A stretch of 64,000 nt of DNA from Trametes villosa (GCA_002964805.2 PUDQ02000033.1:186001-250000), one strand, 5' to 3'. Positions 10,670 to 22,535 are shown, counted from the stretch's first letter. Notes: generated by a model not told the origin, from the letters alone. Made by a program: numbers and translations.

Positions 10670-12170
10670 TTTCTTCATGTGCGCCATGTATAGTACGTCG
10701 CCTCGCGTAAGTTTGCTCGGAACCACCTTTTTGCGATGACTGCTGCCCGGATTATTCTCGATCACGCCAGCGGCACTCGACTGCAGCCGAGCTCGCTGGA
10801 ATGGCGCAAGTACAGCATTGCGGAGTGCAGTCTAACAACCCCGGAACAACCTCGTCGCCCCCGCGTACCCCGCCCCATCCTCTTCTCTCCGTGGGCCTTC
10901 TTTCCGGAGAAGTCCAGGTAGACCTCGAGGATGATCCTTGCTAAATGCCACAAATCGGCGTCCCTTCAGGTATCGTATCTGCTAGAGCAACAACGGCAGG
11001 GATTGCGCGCGGATGATACCTCTAGCTCCGAGCAAGTGCTGACGCACTCGGCAGTAATATCGCGCATCACAAGCCACATGTTCAAGATGTCCGCAGCACT
11101 CCGTTCCGCTCAGCGACCATTCGATTCCTCTGTGTTGGGCGTCCTCCATGCCAGCGTTCTCGGTACTAGAGCCGCTTCCCGTGTCTTCTGGGCGTGCCTG
11201 TACTAAGTTAACCTCCAATGGACACAGCCCACAGCTTGCCCAGGAAAGCATGTGCAACGTCAAGTATTGATCACGGACGGGCGATCTTCACGAGGACTGA
11301 TCACGACCATTCACCCGAGTTAGTACAGGCACCGAGTGTTCTCGATGCCCGGTTTCGAAGGTCTTAACCTTCAGCATCACGAGCCCGCCTGGACCACATG
11401 GTCTAGTGAGAAGCTCCTGCTTGCCCGCTGGTTCACGCGTATGACTGACGGTTGCGCTACAGGACAGATCGCCGTGGGGACGACGTGTCCCTGCCCCGTC
11501 ATACATGCTCGTCGACGTAACGAAAGCGTTCATCTGTGGGCATGCCATTGCCCCAGCATGACGCAGCGGGGATGAACGTGCGAGGAAAAGGACGAAGTCG
11601 TCGGATGCGCGCGCCATGCCAAGGACCTTCGGCGAGGTACAACGGCAGTGGAGCACCGCAGAGCTCGCGAACTCGCGCCGACTCGACAGCTATACCGCCC
11701 GCGACGAACCTCCCCGACAAGGTGCTGTAAGTGCCATTGCTCGTCAAGCCCAGCCAGGTCGAGAGAACCGCGGCTCCTCAAGCACCACAAGCGAGCGGAA
11801 AAACGATACCAACGACGGGCCCGGTCAGGCGTTATCCGAGCTTGTACCGACCCCGGGCGGTCAGGGTGTGCGCCTTCGCGCGAATGCCTCCGCCGCCGCT
11901 CCGCCCTCGCGCTGGGCGACACTCGGGCGAACTTGCAGCCCCATGACCCGCGTCCGAGCAGGCCGTCGTCGACAACTGACCTCCGCCGACGTCTTTCCGC
12001 CGCATCCGGTCGGGTGTTCGCCGGATATTCTGGGTGCGCGCCATGATGCTACGCACCAGTCGAAGAACTTCTCCGCCCGTGCTTTGCTACCGCGGCCCCG
12101 GTATATAACCAGTGCGCAGAGAAGGTGGAGAGGCAGGATCCCTGACCTCTCCACTCCCGGTACTTCCAAG
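10670..12170. other. Intergenic: long region upstream of the cellobiohydrolase gene
   Basis: These 1.5 kb hold only scattered short open frames with no recognisable product. The 3' end is the promoter of the GH6 gene, including its TATA box. A long promoter region would suit a carbon-regulated gene, but I did not identify specific activator sites. Confidence 0.5.
12101..12108 (+). promoter_or_regulatory. TATA box of GH6 cellobiohydrolase gene
   Basis: GTATATAA lies about 65 bp upstream of the start ATG at 12171, a normal distance for a core promoter in a strongly expressed fungal secretory gene. Confidence 0.7.
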
Positions 12171-13822
12171 ATGTCCAAGTTTGCGACGCTCCTCGCTCTC
12201 CTCGCTGTCGTCCCCTCCCTGGTCTCTGCCCAGGCTGCGGTCTACCAGCAGTGCGGCGGTATCGGCTTCAGTAAGTCTACACGCGATGGACGCCTCCAAG
12301 ACACTCACTGACGACTGCATTCTTGTAGGCGGACCCACGTCCTGTGTGTCTGGCTCGGTTTGCACCAAGCAGAACGACTACTACTCGCAGTGCCTGTACG
12401 TCATCTCATCCGCCTTGGTGTAAGCATCGTGCTGACTTTTGACTCTGCAGTCCGAGTGCCAACGCACCAGCACCGACGACGACGCCTCAGGCTCCTCCTC
12501 CGCCCCCCACCTCCGCCCCCGGTGGTGGCTCCCCCACGACCGTCTCGGCCCCGAGCGCTCCCTCGAGCACTCCCGCCGCTGGCAACCCCTTCGACGGCTT
12601 TGAGGTCTACCTGAGCCCCTACTACGCTAAGGAGGTCGCTGCCGCGGCTGCCACCATCACCGATGCCACGCTGAAGAGCAAGGCCGCGAGCGTCGCGAAC
12701 ATCCCGACGTTCACCTGGCTCGACTCCGTCGCGAAGGTGCCCGACCTCGGCACGTACCTCGCCGACGCGTCCTCGATCCAGAAGAGCACGGGCAAGAAGC
12801 AGCTCGTGCCGATCGTCGTGTACGACCTGCCCGACCGCGACTGCGCGGCGAAGGCGTCGAACGGCGAGTTCAGCATCGCGAACGGCGGCGCGGCGAAGTA
12901 CAAGGACTACATCGACCAGATCGTCGCGCAGATCAAGCAGTTCCCGGACGTGCGCGTCGTCGCGGTCATCGAGCCCGACTCGCTCGCGAACCTCGTCACG
13001 AACCTGAACGTGCAGAAGTGCGCGAACGCGGAGGCGACGTACAAGGCGAGCGTCACGTACGCGCTCCAGCAGCTCTCGTCCGTCGGCGTGTACCAGTACA
13101 TGGACGCCGGCCACGCCGGCTGGCTCGGCTGGCCCGCCAACATCCAGCCCGCGGCGACCCTCTTCGCCGAGATGTTCAAGAGCGCGAACTCGTCGCCCTT
13201 CGTCCGTGGTCTCGCCACTAGTGAGCACCCACCTTGACATCGAGATCGGGGCACGGACTAACCGAGTGCTGCAGACGTCGCGAACTACAACGCCTTGACG
13301 GCCGCCTCCCCCGACCCGATCACCCAGAACAACCCCAACTACGACGAGTCGCACTACATCAACGTGAGTCCCCTCCGCCCCCATTGATGACCAGACAGAT
13401 GCTCACCGCACTCGCACACAGGCGCTCGGCCCCATGCTCAAGTCGGCCGGCTTCCCCGCGCAGTTCGTCGTCGACCAGGGCCGCGCCGGCCAGCAGAATC
13501 TCCGCCAGCAGTGGGGCGACTGGTGCAACATCAAGGGCGCCGGCTTCGGTACCCGCCCGACGACCAACACCGGCAACCCGCTCATCGACGCGATCATCTG
13601 GGTGAAGCCCGGAGGCGAGTCCGACGGTACCTCCAACAGCTCGTCGCCCCGCTACGACAGCACGTGCTCCCTGGTACGTTCTCCTCCCTCGACACGCTAC
13701 GATGAATGGGTGTGCTTACGGTTTTCGTGCAGTCCGACGCGACCATCCCCGCGCCCGAGGCCGGTACCTGGTTCCAGGCGTACTTCGAGACCCTTGTGTC
13801 GAAGGCCAACCCGCCGCTGTGA
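12171..13822 (+). CDS. GH6 cellobiohydrolase II with N-terminal CBM1
   Basis: This secreted exo-cellulase releases cellobiose from the non-reducing ends of cellulose. Exons 12171–12270, 12329–12395, 12451–13220, 13275–13363, 13422–13673 and 13733–13822 give 455 residues. The order is: a signal peptide (MSKFATLLALLAVVPSLVSA), a CBM1 cellulose-binding module (VYQQCGGIGFSGPTSCVSG, then YYSQCLP), a Pro/Thr/Ser linker, and the GH6 catalytic domain. VVYDLPDRDCAA carries the proposed acid Asp. VIEPDSLANLVTNL, DAGHAGWLGWPAN, DQGRAGQQNLRQQWGDWCN and WVKPGGESDGTS match CBHII of other fungi. In the last motif Ser replaces the Cys found in the Trichoderma enzyme. The cysteines in WGDWC and DSTC, which form a disulfide in that enzyme, are kept. 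Confidence 0.97.
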
Positions 13823-14305
13823 GGGAGAGAGTAATCGTGTCCGCAGTCGTTCTCGCTCTGTACTGTACCTGGTCCAAAATCTAGGGGTCCCCTTCTTTTA
13901 CTCTCTACCATCGTTCGATCGTTCGAGGTGCACGCAAGGGGTCTCACGGCCTGTCTGGGAGGATGGGAATGCACTGCTGAGCACGCACGACCATGGCAGG
14001 CCGCGCGCATAGCTCCCACATCCTATGAATACTCGCCAATGGACCCTGCGGCAATACGCAACGAGCGCCGCAGCGCAGATATAGGGGTGGGCATCATACT
14101 ATTTGTGAGGGATTACTGGATTCCGCAGGAAAGCATACAGTACACGGAGGAGTCATCCAGGCGGGTCATACGGTACGTGGTAGACTTGTAGAGAAGAGGT
14201 CATGACATGGCTATGACAAGATGACAGGGCGCAGCGAGACGTTCCGTGAAGGACATCGGGGGGTTGGTGGTTTGAAATAAAGAAGAGAGGTAAGTCCATA
14301 CGGAT
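13823..14305. other. Intergenic between convergent genes
   Basis: These are shared 3' flanks of the cellobiohydrolase (+) and NFS1 (-) genes. A short CGATCGTTCGATCGTTCGA-like self-complementary run lies near 13910–13926. No gene is seen. Confidence 0.5.
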
Positions 14306-16291
14306 TTAGTGCTGCGACCAGTCGATGCTGTTGATGTCGATACCCTCCTGAACCATCTCCCACAGCGGGCTGCGAATAGCATATAGTTAGTGGCTGGAGC
14401 ATGTGGAGCATATGCCAAGGCCGAGCGCACCTCATGTCACGGAGCCTCTGCACGACAGAGACGATCTTCTCGACAACGTAGTCGACCTCGGCCTCCGTGG
14501 TAAAACGGCCTATGCCGAAACGCAACGAGGAGTGAGCCATGTCCTCTGCGGCACCAAGCGCGCGGAGGACATATGACGGCTCGAGTGATGCGGAGGTGCA
14601 TGCACTGCCAGACGAAAGAGCGATATCCTGCCGAAGTGGGTTTGGTTACTTAGCCGCGGTAATATATGGCGAGTGGGACGGAGGAACGAACCTTCAATGC
14701 CATGAGCAAGCTCTCGCCTTCGACGTATGAGAAGCTCAGATTGACACAGCCGGGGTAGCCGTTAGGGTCGCCATTCCGGACTACTTGCTCGATGCGCGCG
14801 TTCACGCCGTTGATGAGACGGTCGGAAAGGAACTTTATACGAGCACGATCCCTCTGTGGATACATATGTCAGCCATGAATTCATACAACCGACACCGCAA
14901 AGTGCTGGGCTCAGAACCCCTGCACGCAACGTCATAGCAAAGCTGGCGCTGCAGCTTGCCGAAACAAGCTGCGCTGCCACGATGCTCGCGAAGTGAAGAT
15001 GATATATGTTTGCGTGGTAGATTTCATCAAAGCGCGCGAATGGTGAGGTACTCACAGCCATCTCCTGCCTTGCCACCCGCGCGGCCTCACCCATGCCTAC
15101 CACTAGGGCAGTGGGCAGGGTGCCGCTACGCAGACCGCGCTCCTGTCCGCCACCGTTCAGGATAGGCTCCAATCGGACGCGGGGTCGCCGCCGGACGTAT
15201 GCAGCACCGACGCCCTTGGGGCCGTAGAGCTTGTGTCCAGAGATGCTCATCAAGTCGACGTTCATTTCGTTAACATCGACCGGAATCTTGCCTACGGCCT
15301 GCGCCGCGTCGGTATGGAGGTAGACACCGCGGTGCTTGCGAACGATTTCGCCAATTTCCTTGATGGGCTGGATGACACCCGTCTCGTTGTTCACCGTCAT
15401 GATAGAGACCAACGACGTATCAGGACGAATGGCGGCTTCGAACTCGTCGAGGCGAATGATGCCGTTCTTTTGTACCGGAAGATAAGTCACGTCGAAACCC
15501 TCCTCTTGCAGCTTCCTGCAGGAGTCGAGAACACATTTGTGCTCCTAAATGCGATGTAAGACAGCTGTCGAAACGAGATAGCGCCCCGGACGTACAGTTT
15601 GTGTTGTGATGACGTGCTTTTTCTTCTCTTTGTGGAACCGGGCCACACCCTTGATGGCCATGTTGTTGGTCTCGGTCGCACCAGAGGTGAAGACGATGTC
15701 TTTGGGGTCGGCGCCAATGAGGTCCGCAACGTGCTGCGCAAACAATGAATATGCCACCAAGGATGTACTCTGCGCGTCACACACCTTGCGAGCGTCCTCC
15801 ACGGCCTTCTCAGCCTCCCAACCATATGCATGCGTACGGCTATGAGGGTTGCCGAACTGGTCGGTGAGATAGGGCAGCATGGCGTCAAGAACTCGTGGGT
15901 CAACGGGCGTGGTGGCCTACAGCGACATGAGTTGACAAAGTCCCGGCGTCGTCTGGTGTGAACTCACCTGCATGTCGAGATAAATCGGACGGGCTTTCTC
16001 GGAAAGCCCGCCTTCCTTGCGGGTCGCCTCTAGCTTGAAGCCGAACATGTCTGCGGGTGCATATGAGCATTTTGCGAAGCTCCGAGAGGGGCAAGCGAAC
16101 TCACCGACTCTGGGGGCAAACGCGGTGTCCTCCTGGTACGACGAGGGGACATCGACGACACTGGCGCGGTCGGCGCCAGAGGGTTGGACGAAGGACCTGC
16201 GGACATCCTTGACGGCGACGCGGGCGGCGGCGGAGCGGAGGGCTGAGCGGGAGAGGGCCTTTCCCGACCGTGTTGAGACTCTGGACAACAT
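14306..16291 (-). CDS. NFS1: Cysteine desulfurase, mitochondrial (Fe–S cluster assembly)
   Basis: NFS1 is a pyridoxal-phosphate enzyme that takes sulfur from cysteine for iron–sulfur cluster assembly and tRNA thiolation. The protein has a Ser/Arg-rich presequence ([19 protein letters not shown]). It continues with [56 protein letters not shown] and [16 protein letters not shown]. The PLP lysine is in [15 protein letters not shown], and [19 protein letters not shown] holds the mobile catalytic cysteine. The family end [10 protein letters not shown] is intact. I read about eight exons. One intron (15734–15784) is exactly 51 nt and has no stop in frame. Another is about 200 nt, long for this window. 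An iron-type GATA palindrome lies about 30 bp upstream of the ATG. Confidence 0.97.
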
Positions 16292-16580
16292 GGTGGACGA
16301 CGAGCAAGCGGTCTGAGTTATCAGATAACTCGAAGCCGCCGTGAAATACACTCGCCGCCGTCTGTCAGCGGGCGCCTCAGTCACGGGCGATGATGAGGCC
16401 GCTCGACGTCTCCCTCGGCCGCTGCGCACCAGACGCTGCCCCAGCCCTGTCCTGTTTAGGTGCTCGCCCGATTTGGAACAATCAGTGATCCCTCGCAACG
16501 TCTCGCGCACGGACCACAGGCATGAGGTCTTTTCAACGCTGTCCCTTCCCACAGCTAACTCCTTCCTCCCTCCCACCACC
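16292..16580. promoter_or_regulatory. Divergent promoter region NFS1 / SR protein
   Basis: This 289 bp region between head-to-head genes holds both promoters and the 17-bp GATA palindrome listed separately. The SR-gene side is pyrimidine-rich just before the ATG. Confidence 0.6.
16315..16331. promoter_or_regulatory. Perfect 17-bp GATA palindrome upstream of NFS1
   Basis: GAGTTATCAGATAACTC is a perfect inverted repeat around a single A. Its core ATCAGATAA (16320–16328) fits ATCWGATAA, the site reported for fungal iron-responsive GATA repressors such as SreA and Fep1. It lies 24–40 bp upstream of the NFS1 start. Confidence 0.6.
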
Positions 16581-17916
16581 ATGGCCCGCCGTCTCTACCT
16601 TGGAAGTGCGTAGATTCCTCCTCGGGGCCTTACGGAACGCGTTCTGATAAAGAGCTTTTATGCAGGACTCCCTCCGGATGTTCGCAGCGAAGAAGTGCAG
16701 AAGTTCTTCGACGGCTACGGTCGTATCGTCGACTGTCGCGTCATGACGGGTTCGTAACAGGCGAGATATTGTTTCCCGCAGACTCACCGATCACTTGTGT
16801 GCAGGCTTCGGCTTCGTCGAGTTCGAAAGCTCTCGCGACGCGGAGGATGCTATGCAGAACTTCAACGGCAAGAGCTTCATGGGCAACAAGTAGGCTGCCA
16901 TCGTTGCTTCCGAATCGGACGGACGCTCATGCTACCGCAGCATCGTCGTGGAGTTTGCAAAGGAAACGCGCCCCCGCCGCGACCCGTACGACGCTGATCG
17001 CGCCGTACGCGCCAGACGTCCTCCTGGCTTCCGCCTAATAGTGTCCGGCATCTCTCGTGATACGAGTTGGCAGGTAAGTCGTACCATTTCCACCCGTTTG
17101 TCCTCTAGATACCCCGGCCCCTGGACTTCGCAAGCGTCGCGCCACAACAATAAATCGGAAATCGATGCAAGAGGCTCTAACAAACACACCCTCACCAGGA
17201 CCTGAAAGATTTCGGTCGCGAAGCTGGCAGTGTCTCTTATGCCGACATCGACCGCGACAACGCGGGCGAAGGGTCAGTTCAATCCGCTGCTGCTATCGTG
17301 CCTGACTAACTTGGGATCGTAATAGTATCCTTGAATACCTGTCCCGCGAGGACGCGGAGCGCGCCGTGAAGGACCTCGACGGCCGCGACCTTCGTGGCCA
17401 GCCCGTCCGCGTCGCGCTGGACCGCGAGGTAAGTCATAACAGTGCTCATTTAGAGCTTACAGTGACTAACCTCGTCTATAGCGTGGTGGCGCAGACGACT
17501 ACCGCCGGGAGCCCCGCCGTGATGATCGCCGGGACGACCGGTATGCCCGAGACGACCGTTACCGTGATGATCGTTACAGAGACGATCGCTACAGGGATGA
17601 TCGTCACAGGGATGACCGCGGTGACCGCGGCGGCTACCGCAGGGATCGCTCTAGGTCGCCTCCTCGCCGCGGAGAAGTCGATGATCGTCGCCCCAGGTCT
17701 CCGCCTCCCAGGAGGGATGTCGAAGACAGAAGGCCTGCAGGGTACGATGACCGGCGAGGCGGCTATGATGACCGCAGAGGCCCTGATTCCTATTATGACC
17801 GCCGCAGGGACGATGTGGACCGCCGTAGGGACGACCGTCGCCGGGACGAGAAGGACGACCGGTACGACGACAGGCCCCCGAGGCACGCCAACGGAGACAG
17901 CGGTTGGGCACGCTGA
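16581..17916 (+). CDS. Two-RRM serine/arginine-type splicing factor
   Basis: SR proteins bind exonic RNA and recruit spliceosome components in the nucleus. Seven exons (16581–16605, 16666–16749, 16805–16889, 16941–17073, 17199–17272, 17326–17428, 17482–17916) give 312 residues. RRM1 has RNP2 RRLYLGRLP and RNP1 GFGFVEFES. The second domain is an SR-type pseudo-RRM marked by the SWQDLKD signature, which is split by an intron after SWQ. Its end is LEYLSREDAERAVKDLDG. The C-terminal third is an Arg/Asp-rich tail of DDRYRDD units with a few RSRSPP motifs. The tail is therefore RD-rich rather than classic RS. The repeat keeps other frames open and produces long false ORFs. The closest known group is probably SRSF4/5/6 or fission-yeast Srp2. 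Confidence 0.92.
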
Positions 17917-18789
17917 GAGGCCTGGACATCCGGATGGCCGGTTGTCCGTTTTCGTTGTGGACCACGAAATGCTTCCCCAAAACGCGTCTTGGACTGGGTC
18001 TCGATCGAATATGTTTCTGCTGTATGGAAAGGTGCCCTGTACTTCTTGCTCGGAGGTTATCGCGCTATGCCCCTCGTACCCGTTGGCGCTTCCTGGTCCG
18101 CCTGAGGATGTCCCTCCCGTTGTGCGCACGGAGCGCCTCGCGCCGGCCATTCTCCCGCCCCAAGATGTCCGAGGACGTGGTCGGCGCCACCTCAAGTATG
18201 TGTCTTCCGTGGCCCTTCTTCGCGAGGTCCACTGGCCGATGGGATTCCTGGAATCGAGGAGATGGAGGAGGTCGGCGCGTTCCCGCGGATGGGCGTTCTC
18301 GCTTGTCGGAGTTCGTTGAGGCGCTTGCTGGACGCGCTCACGAGGACGCCGTAATTGGACGTCGGCTGCTCTGTGGGCGTATGTGGGCGCAAGACATATC
18401 GTGCGAACGGTCGTATTGCCGAGGAACGCAGGCCGTCCGAGTTCGCTTCCCCCCGTCGCAGGACGATTGCCCGCTCTGCACGACCCCCCGTTTGGACCTG
18501 ATGGCGCTTCGTCCGTAATATCGAGGAGGCACGCACGAGGCACTGCGCAGGCTGGAAGAAGCCTTGCACAAATTCGGCGACTCCCTTCAGGCCCATTCCT
18601 CTACGGTTTGTAAGGTGCGTGTGTGTTCCTTTTGAGGTGTATGGTCGAGCCAGGTCCATGTAGTGTTCCCTCATCGTGTATTCCGACCTGCCATCTCGTG
18701 TAGTTCATAGTGCAATGATATACAATTGTGTCCATCTCCAAAACAACAGCTCGCTCTTGCTGTGGCCAACGACAAGAACAATTTCGATA
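17917..18789. other. Intergenic between convergent genes, nothing recognised
   Basis: About 870 bp lie downstream of the SR gene and of the tubulin cofactor E gene. Overlapping open frames on both strands have no recognisable domain and appear to be compositional. Confidence 0.5.
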
Positions 18790-21700
18790 CTATGTTTCGC
18801 TTGCCGCAAGCACGAATGTGGTGCCCTCTTCTACCCCCCACCAGGACAGATCCCGCCCCGCATATTCCTCGTCCATCTCTACAAAATGGCCGTCCGGCAT
18901 AACCATCCACAGGCGCACGGAGCTCTGCTGCGCCTTCGGTATCTTGAACGCCTTGATAGCTTTCAGCCGCAAAGGCCGCACGGACATCGTCGAGAGCACG
19001 CGCAGATTCGTGTCCGCCCGGCATCCGCGGAGGTAGCCCTCTACTTCGCCCGAGGGGAGGCTGTGCGGCGGTGGCCCTGCAGCAGCGCAGATGCGTACGC
19101 CTGCGGTGGCTCGGTCAGAAAAGGGCGCGACGATCCAGCGGCGCGGCAAACCGCGAGCGCACGTACTGATGAGGTGGTTCCGCAGCGTGTCCTGCGCGTC
19201 CTGAGGTGCGGACGGCGTTGCCTCCTCCGCGCCGTGCTCTGTGCCGTGCGAATCGGTGTGGCGGGCGTCGATGGGCGGGCGTGATGAACAAGCAATAGTC
19301 AGCGTCGCGCCCGCGGCATGGGGTACGTGTGATGTCAACGGCGACGCACTGGCGCATAGGGACTGCCACTGCGGATGGGCCGCCCGCTTCTCCTCGTCGG
19401 AGGTCGCTTCTTTGCTGATGTAGGAGAGGTACAGGAGCTCGCTGTCCCTGCGCTCCTTTGCGGAGATCTGCGACGTGCACGGGTATACGTAAGGGCAGGG
19501 CCAAAGAATCACGGGGCGAGTGCGTGAAGCAGGTACTCACCGTGGCGCCGTCGAGGATCGTGAGCGACGGGATCTTGGCGATGGCGAACGGGCGCGCGTG
19601 CGATTTGTGCGCCGGATCTAGGGGCCACCACATCAGGGTCGTTAGTGCGGGCGAGCGGTGAGCACAACGATGCCCAAGCTAGTTCGCGATCGGATCGGGC
19701 GGGGGCGGCGCACCGTCAACAAGCGGGTTTCCGGAGAGCGTGAGCGACAGGAGGCGCGGGCACCAGCGCGGCAGTGCGTCGATGTCGGCCCAGGACGCGA
19801 TGCGGTTGAACGCGAGCGCGAGGTGCTGCAGGCCCGCGACGGGCGAGCCCCCGGGCCCAGCACTATCGCCGCGATCCCCAGCGGGCGGGGGTATCTGTGC
19901 GATGTGGTTCGAGGTGAGCACGAGCCGCTGCAATCTGTTGGTGGCACATCAGCCCGGACGGGGGTCGCAGCGCGGAGGCAGGGCGGGAACGGGTGCTGAC
20001 GCCGGGAGGGGGTGCATCTGCGCGCACGCGTCCGCGAAGCTGGCGAGCGCATTGCCGTCGAGGTTGATGCTCTTCAGCGTCGCGTTCGCGGGCGCGCCCG
20101 CCTGGACTTTTTGCGACGGGGTGAGGGTGCGCAGGCCGTTGTATCCGAGTTCCACCGACGCGAGCGCGGGCATGTGTGGGAGCACGGCCTGAAACTGCTC
20201 CCACGTTGTGTATGTCGCGTTCAGCTGCAGTTCCTCCAGCCGCTCGAATGCGGCGATATCGAGTTGTTGCGGCGGTCTGAAACGGTTTTGGCTGCGTTGA
20301 CGACGTCAATGGTGTGCGCGCCCTTCGCGACTGACAAACAAGGCGACCCACTTTAGAGACAACCTGCGAAGGTCGGGCAGTCCAACAGTGATAGCAGAGA
20401 CAACGTCCCATCCTGATATCAGGTTTTTGGACAGGTCCAAGCCGCGGATTCCTGTGGAGACATATCAGATGACTGTCGTACGAGGGCGCTGGGTGAAAGA
20501 CGCGCCGCGCTGCGGTCGCACGCGAGGTGTTCACAGATACGGAGGAAAATTGTGCGGCATCGTGTATAGCGTGAAGAGACAATGAGCCTGTGCGGTCGCA
20601 CCCTTGCCAACCACCGCTCTCAGTGATCCTAAACATCGGGCAAATCATCCGCTATTTTGCGGGGAAAACATCGCTGCAGTTGGGGCATGCATCCTCGAAG
20701 ACGGATTTTGCCGAACAGCCGCAGCCTCAGAGTTGAAGTAGTCAGGCAATGTGGCAGAGGCTTTAGCCTCGCCTTCCGTGTGGCATGAGCCTGATCTATC
20801 ATTTGGGTCAGGGCCTGGGATTAACGAACATGCTCTAACTCACCAGCTCAGTGTTTGCCTTTTGAATCAATCCCGATCACCATCGGCTCCACGAGAAGAC
20901 GTGACAGTTACTGCGTGCGTACAGGCCATCTCTAGCAACGCCCTTACTACACCTTGGGGGGCACATCTATGCACCGTGAGCGAGTCCTTAGCGGGGTCTT
21001 ACCGCCGAGGCGAAAGGAGACCGACTCGTTGATACACAAACGACAGCTGGGATGATCTCGAAAGGGCTCGCAGCTTGACACTGATCCGCATTGCCGTTTC
21101 TCGCAGGCCGTCTCAGTCCCAAGGCAAGCCTATGACGAGATAGCCCCAGACATGCTCGATGTATCTCGCGTTCCCCAGCTATGTGTTCCCCAGCCCATGT
21201 CTTCTCGATGCATCACGAGAGCAAGCGAACAGGGCCTACGAGAACGAGAAGACGGAGTCTCACGAAAAAGCGACTGCTGCCTGATGACCTCCTCAAGTAT
21301 TGACATACCCTGGCGAGATCGAGGATAAATGCAGTAAGTCTCGGGTGAGGGTGTTCTCTAGTCTTACCACCAACCGTCATAGGTTGGGAGGCGGTCCAAA
21401 ATGGAACGGACCGGAGAACGAGCAGGAGACTCTCTGTAGTACCTGGTGCACTTTGTGTAGAGGGGTGGGGGTTCTCTAGTGCCACCACAACACTCATTTA
21501 TCGCCCGCTGGGCGCGCGCGCGACCCCCATCAGTCGCCGCCCCGACCCCGGAGGGTCCTCTACTCGTTTGCCTGCCCTTTCCCTCGCCTTGGCACAGAAG
21601 GAACCCTATGACATCCGATAATAAGACTCGGGGGGTTCTCGTGCCGTGATTTCAAGCACCCTGGCGTACCGCGGGCGCAGCACTGTTGAAACGGAGTCCG

Positions 21701-22262
21701 CGTACGCGCATTCTGACAGAAGGCTATACTAACTCACCGGGACATGTACGTCGAATCTCTCCGGGAGGATCTGCCTGAGAGACACCTTCGTTGTCGAGGC
21801 TCACCTCACGCAAGCGTTCTAGTTGTGCGAGCTTCCCTCTAATCTTGTCGAGACCGACTGCTTCGACCTCGATAGCGCCGCCGGAGGATCCTAGAATGAC
21901 CTTCTCGGTTGCTACCGAGCCGCGGGGCACTTCCACGTACTTGGCAGAGAGGGCCGTCAGGAAAGTCACGCCATAGGAGATTGTGGGAGACGGGCGGATG
22001 AAAGAGCCACTGTTTGGAACGCTATGCGAAACACGAGCAGTTACAGGACTGCCACAAGGCTAGACAAGAGCTCGTCGTCTCACAGACACATGAAGTAGCG
22101 CTTTCCGTCCTTGACGCCGTCGTGCTTGCCACGCTGGGGATCATCCCACTCGACGCCGAGCCAGACGCCTTGGGTGCCGTCGACGGGACCGACAAATCTA
22201 ACGGTTCCCAGGAAGCCGGAATAACTCAGGCGAGTACCGGGTGTAGGTAGGTCCACTGTCAT
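18790..22262 (-). CDS. TBCE: Tubulin-folding cofactor E
   Basis: TBCE binds alpha-tubulin and works with cofactors C and D to assemble or take apart tubulin dimers. The N-terminal CAP-Gly domain reads GTRLSYSGFLGTVRFVG, GVWLGVEWDDPQRGKHDG and CLVPNSGSFIRP. Leucine-rich repeats follow: CPGIRGLDLSKNLISGWDV, AFERLEELQLNATYTTWEQ, LPHMPALASVELGYNGLRTL, LQRLVLTSNHIAQIPPP, LQHLALAFNRIASWADIDAL. The LRR cap is IPSLTILDGATISAKERRDS. The C-terminal ubiquitin-like domain reads LRLKAIKAFKIPKA and ends GVEEGTTFVLAASET. The exons before and after 20452–21737 join in phase across a 1,286-nt intron, far longer than any other here. Exon edges between about 19,040 and 19,400 are uncertain. Confidence 0.92.
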
Positions 22263-22535
22263 CTGGCTGAGACCTCCGATAGCACTCTGTGGCAGCCGTA
22301 GAAATCGGTGGGGAGGACGGGTGGTGGTTCGGGACGAGGAGCAGCGGGCCGCGAGGCCGTCCTACATGCACGGGCGCTCAGTGGACGCTCGCGTGCCGGG
22401 CGCCTATGCGTCAGGTGAGAAAGGTGGGCCAAGGATAGTGACGAGCGTCCTGGCACCGTCGGCCTCCCGCTTTCCCTAGCGTCCTCTCCTCCGTTCCTTG
22501 CTCTCCTGACTCGAGCGCCATCAGCTCTCGCCCAG
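22263..22535. promoter_or_regulatory. Divergent promoter region TBCE / HIBCH
   Basis: The 273 bp between head-to-head genes hold both promoters. The region is GC-rich, with no clear TATA box. Confidence 0.45.

Noticed and set aside
10736..10921. 61-codon plus-strand frame after NECAP
   Set aside because: No domain, no splice partner that extends it, and no recognisable family; not enough to call a gene.
12401..13384. Long minus-strand frame (327 codons)
   Set aside because: Lies opposite the GH6 catalytic exon; a GC-biased third-position shadow rich in Arg, Val and Leu.
17366..18319. 317-codon plus-strand frame over the SR gene end
   Set aside because: It reads through an intron into a wrong frame of the Arg-Asp repeat, giving Thr/Met/Ala-rich sequence; correct splicing ends at 17916.
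17476..18543. 355-codon minus-strand frame
   Set aside because: Antisense to the RD repeat, with Val/Ile/Ala periodicity that mirrors it; no family features.
20452..21737. A nested gene within the long TBCE intron
   Set aside because: Only short frames are present on either strand and none has a recognisable domain or start context.
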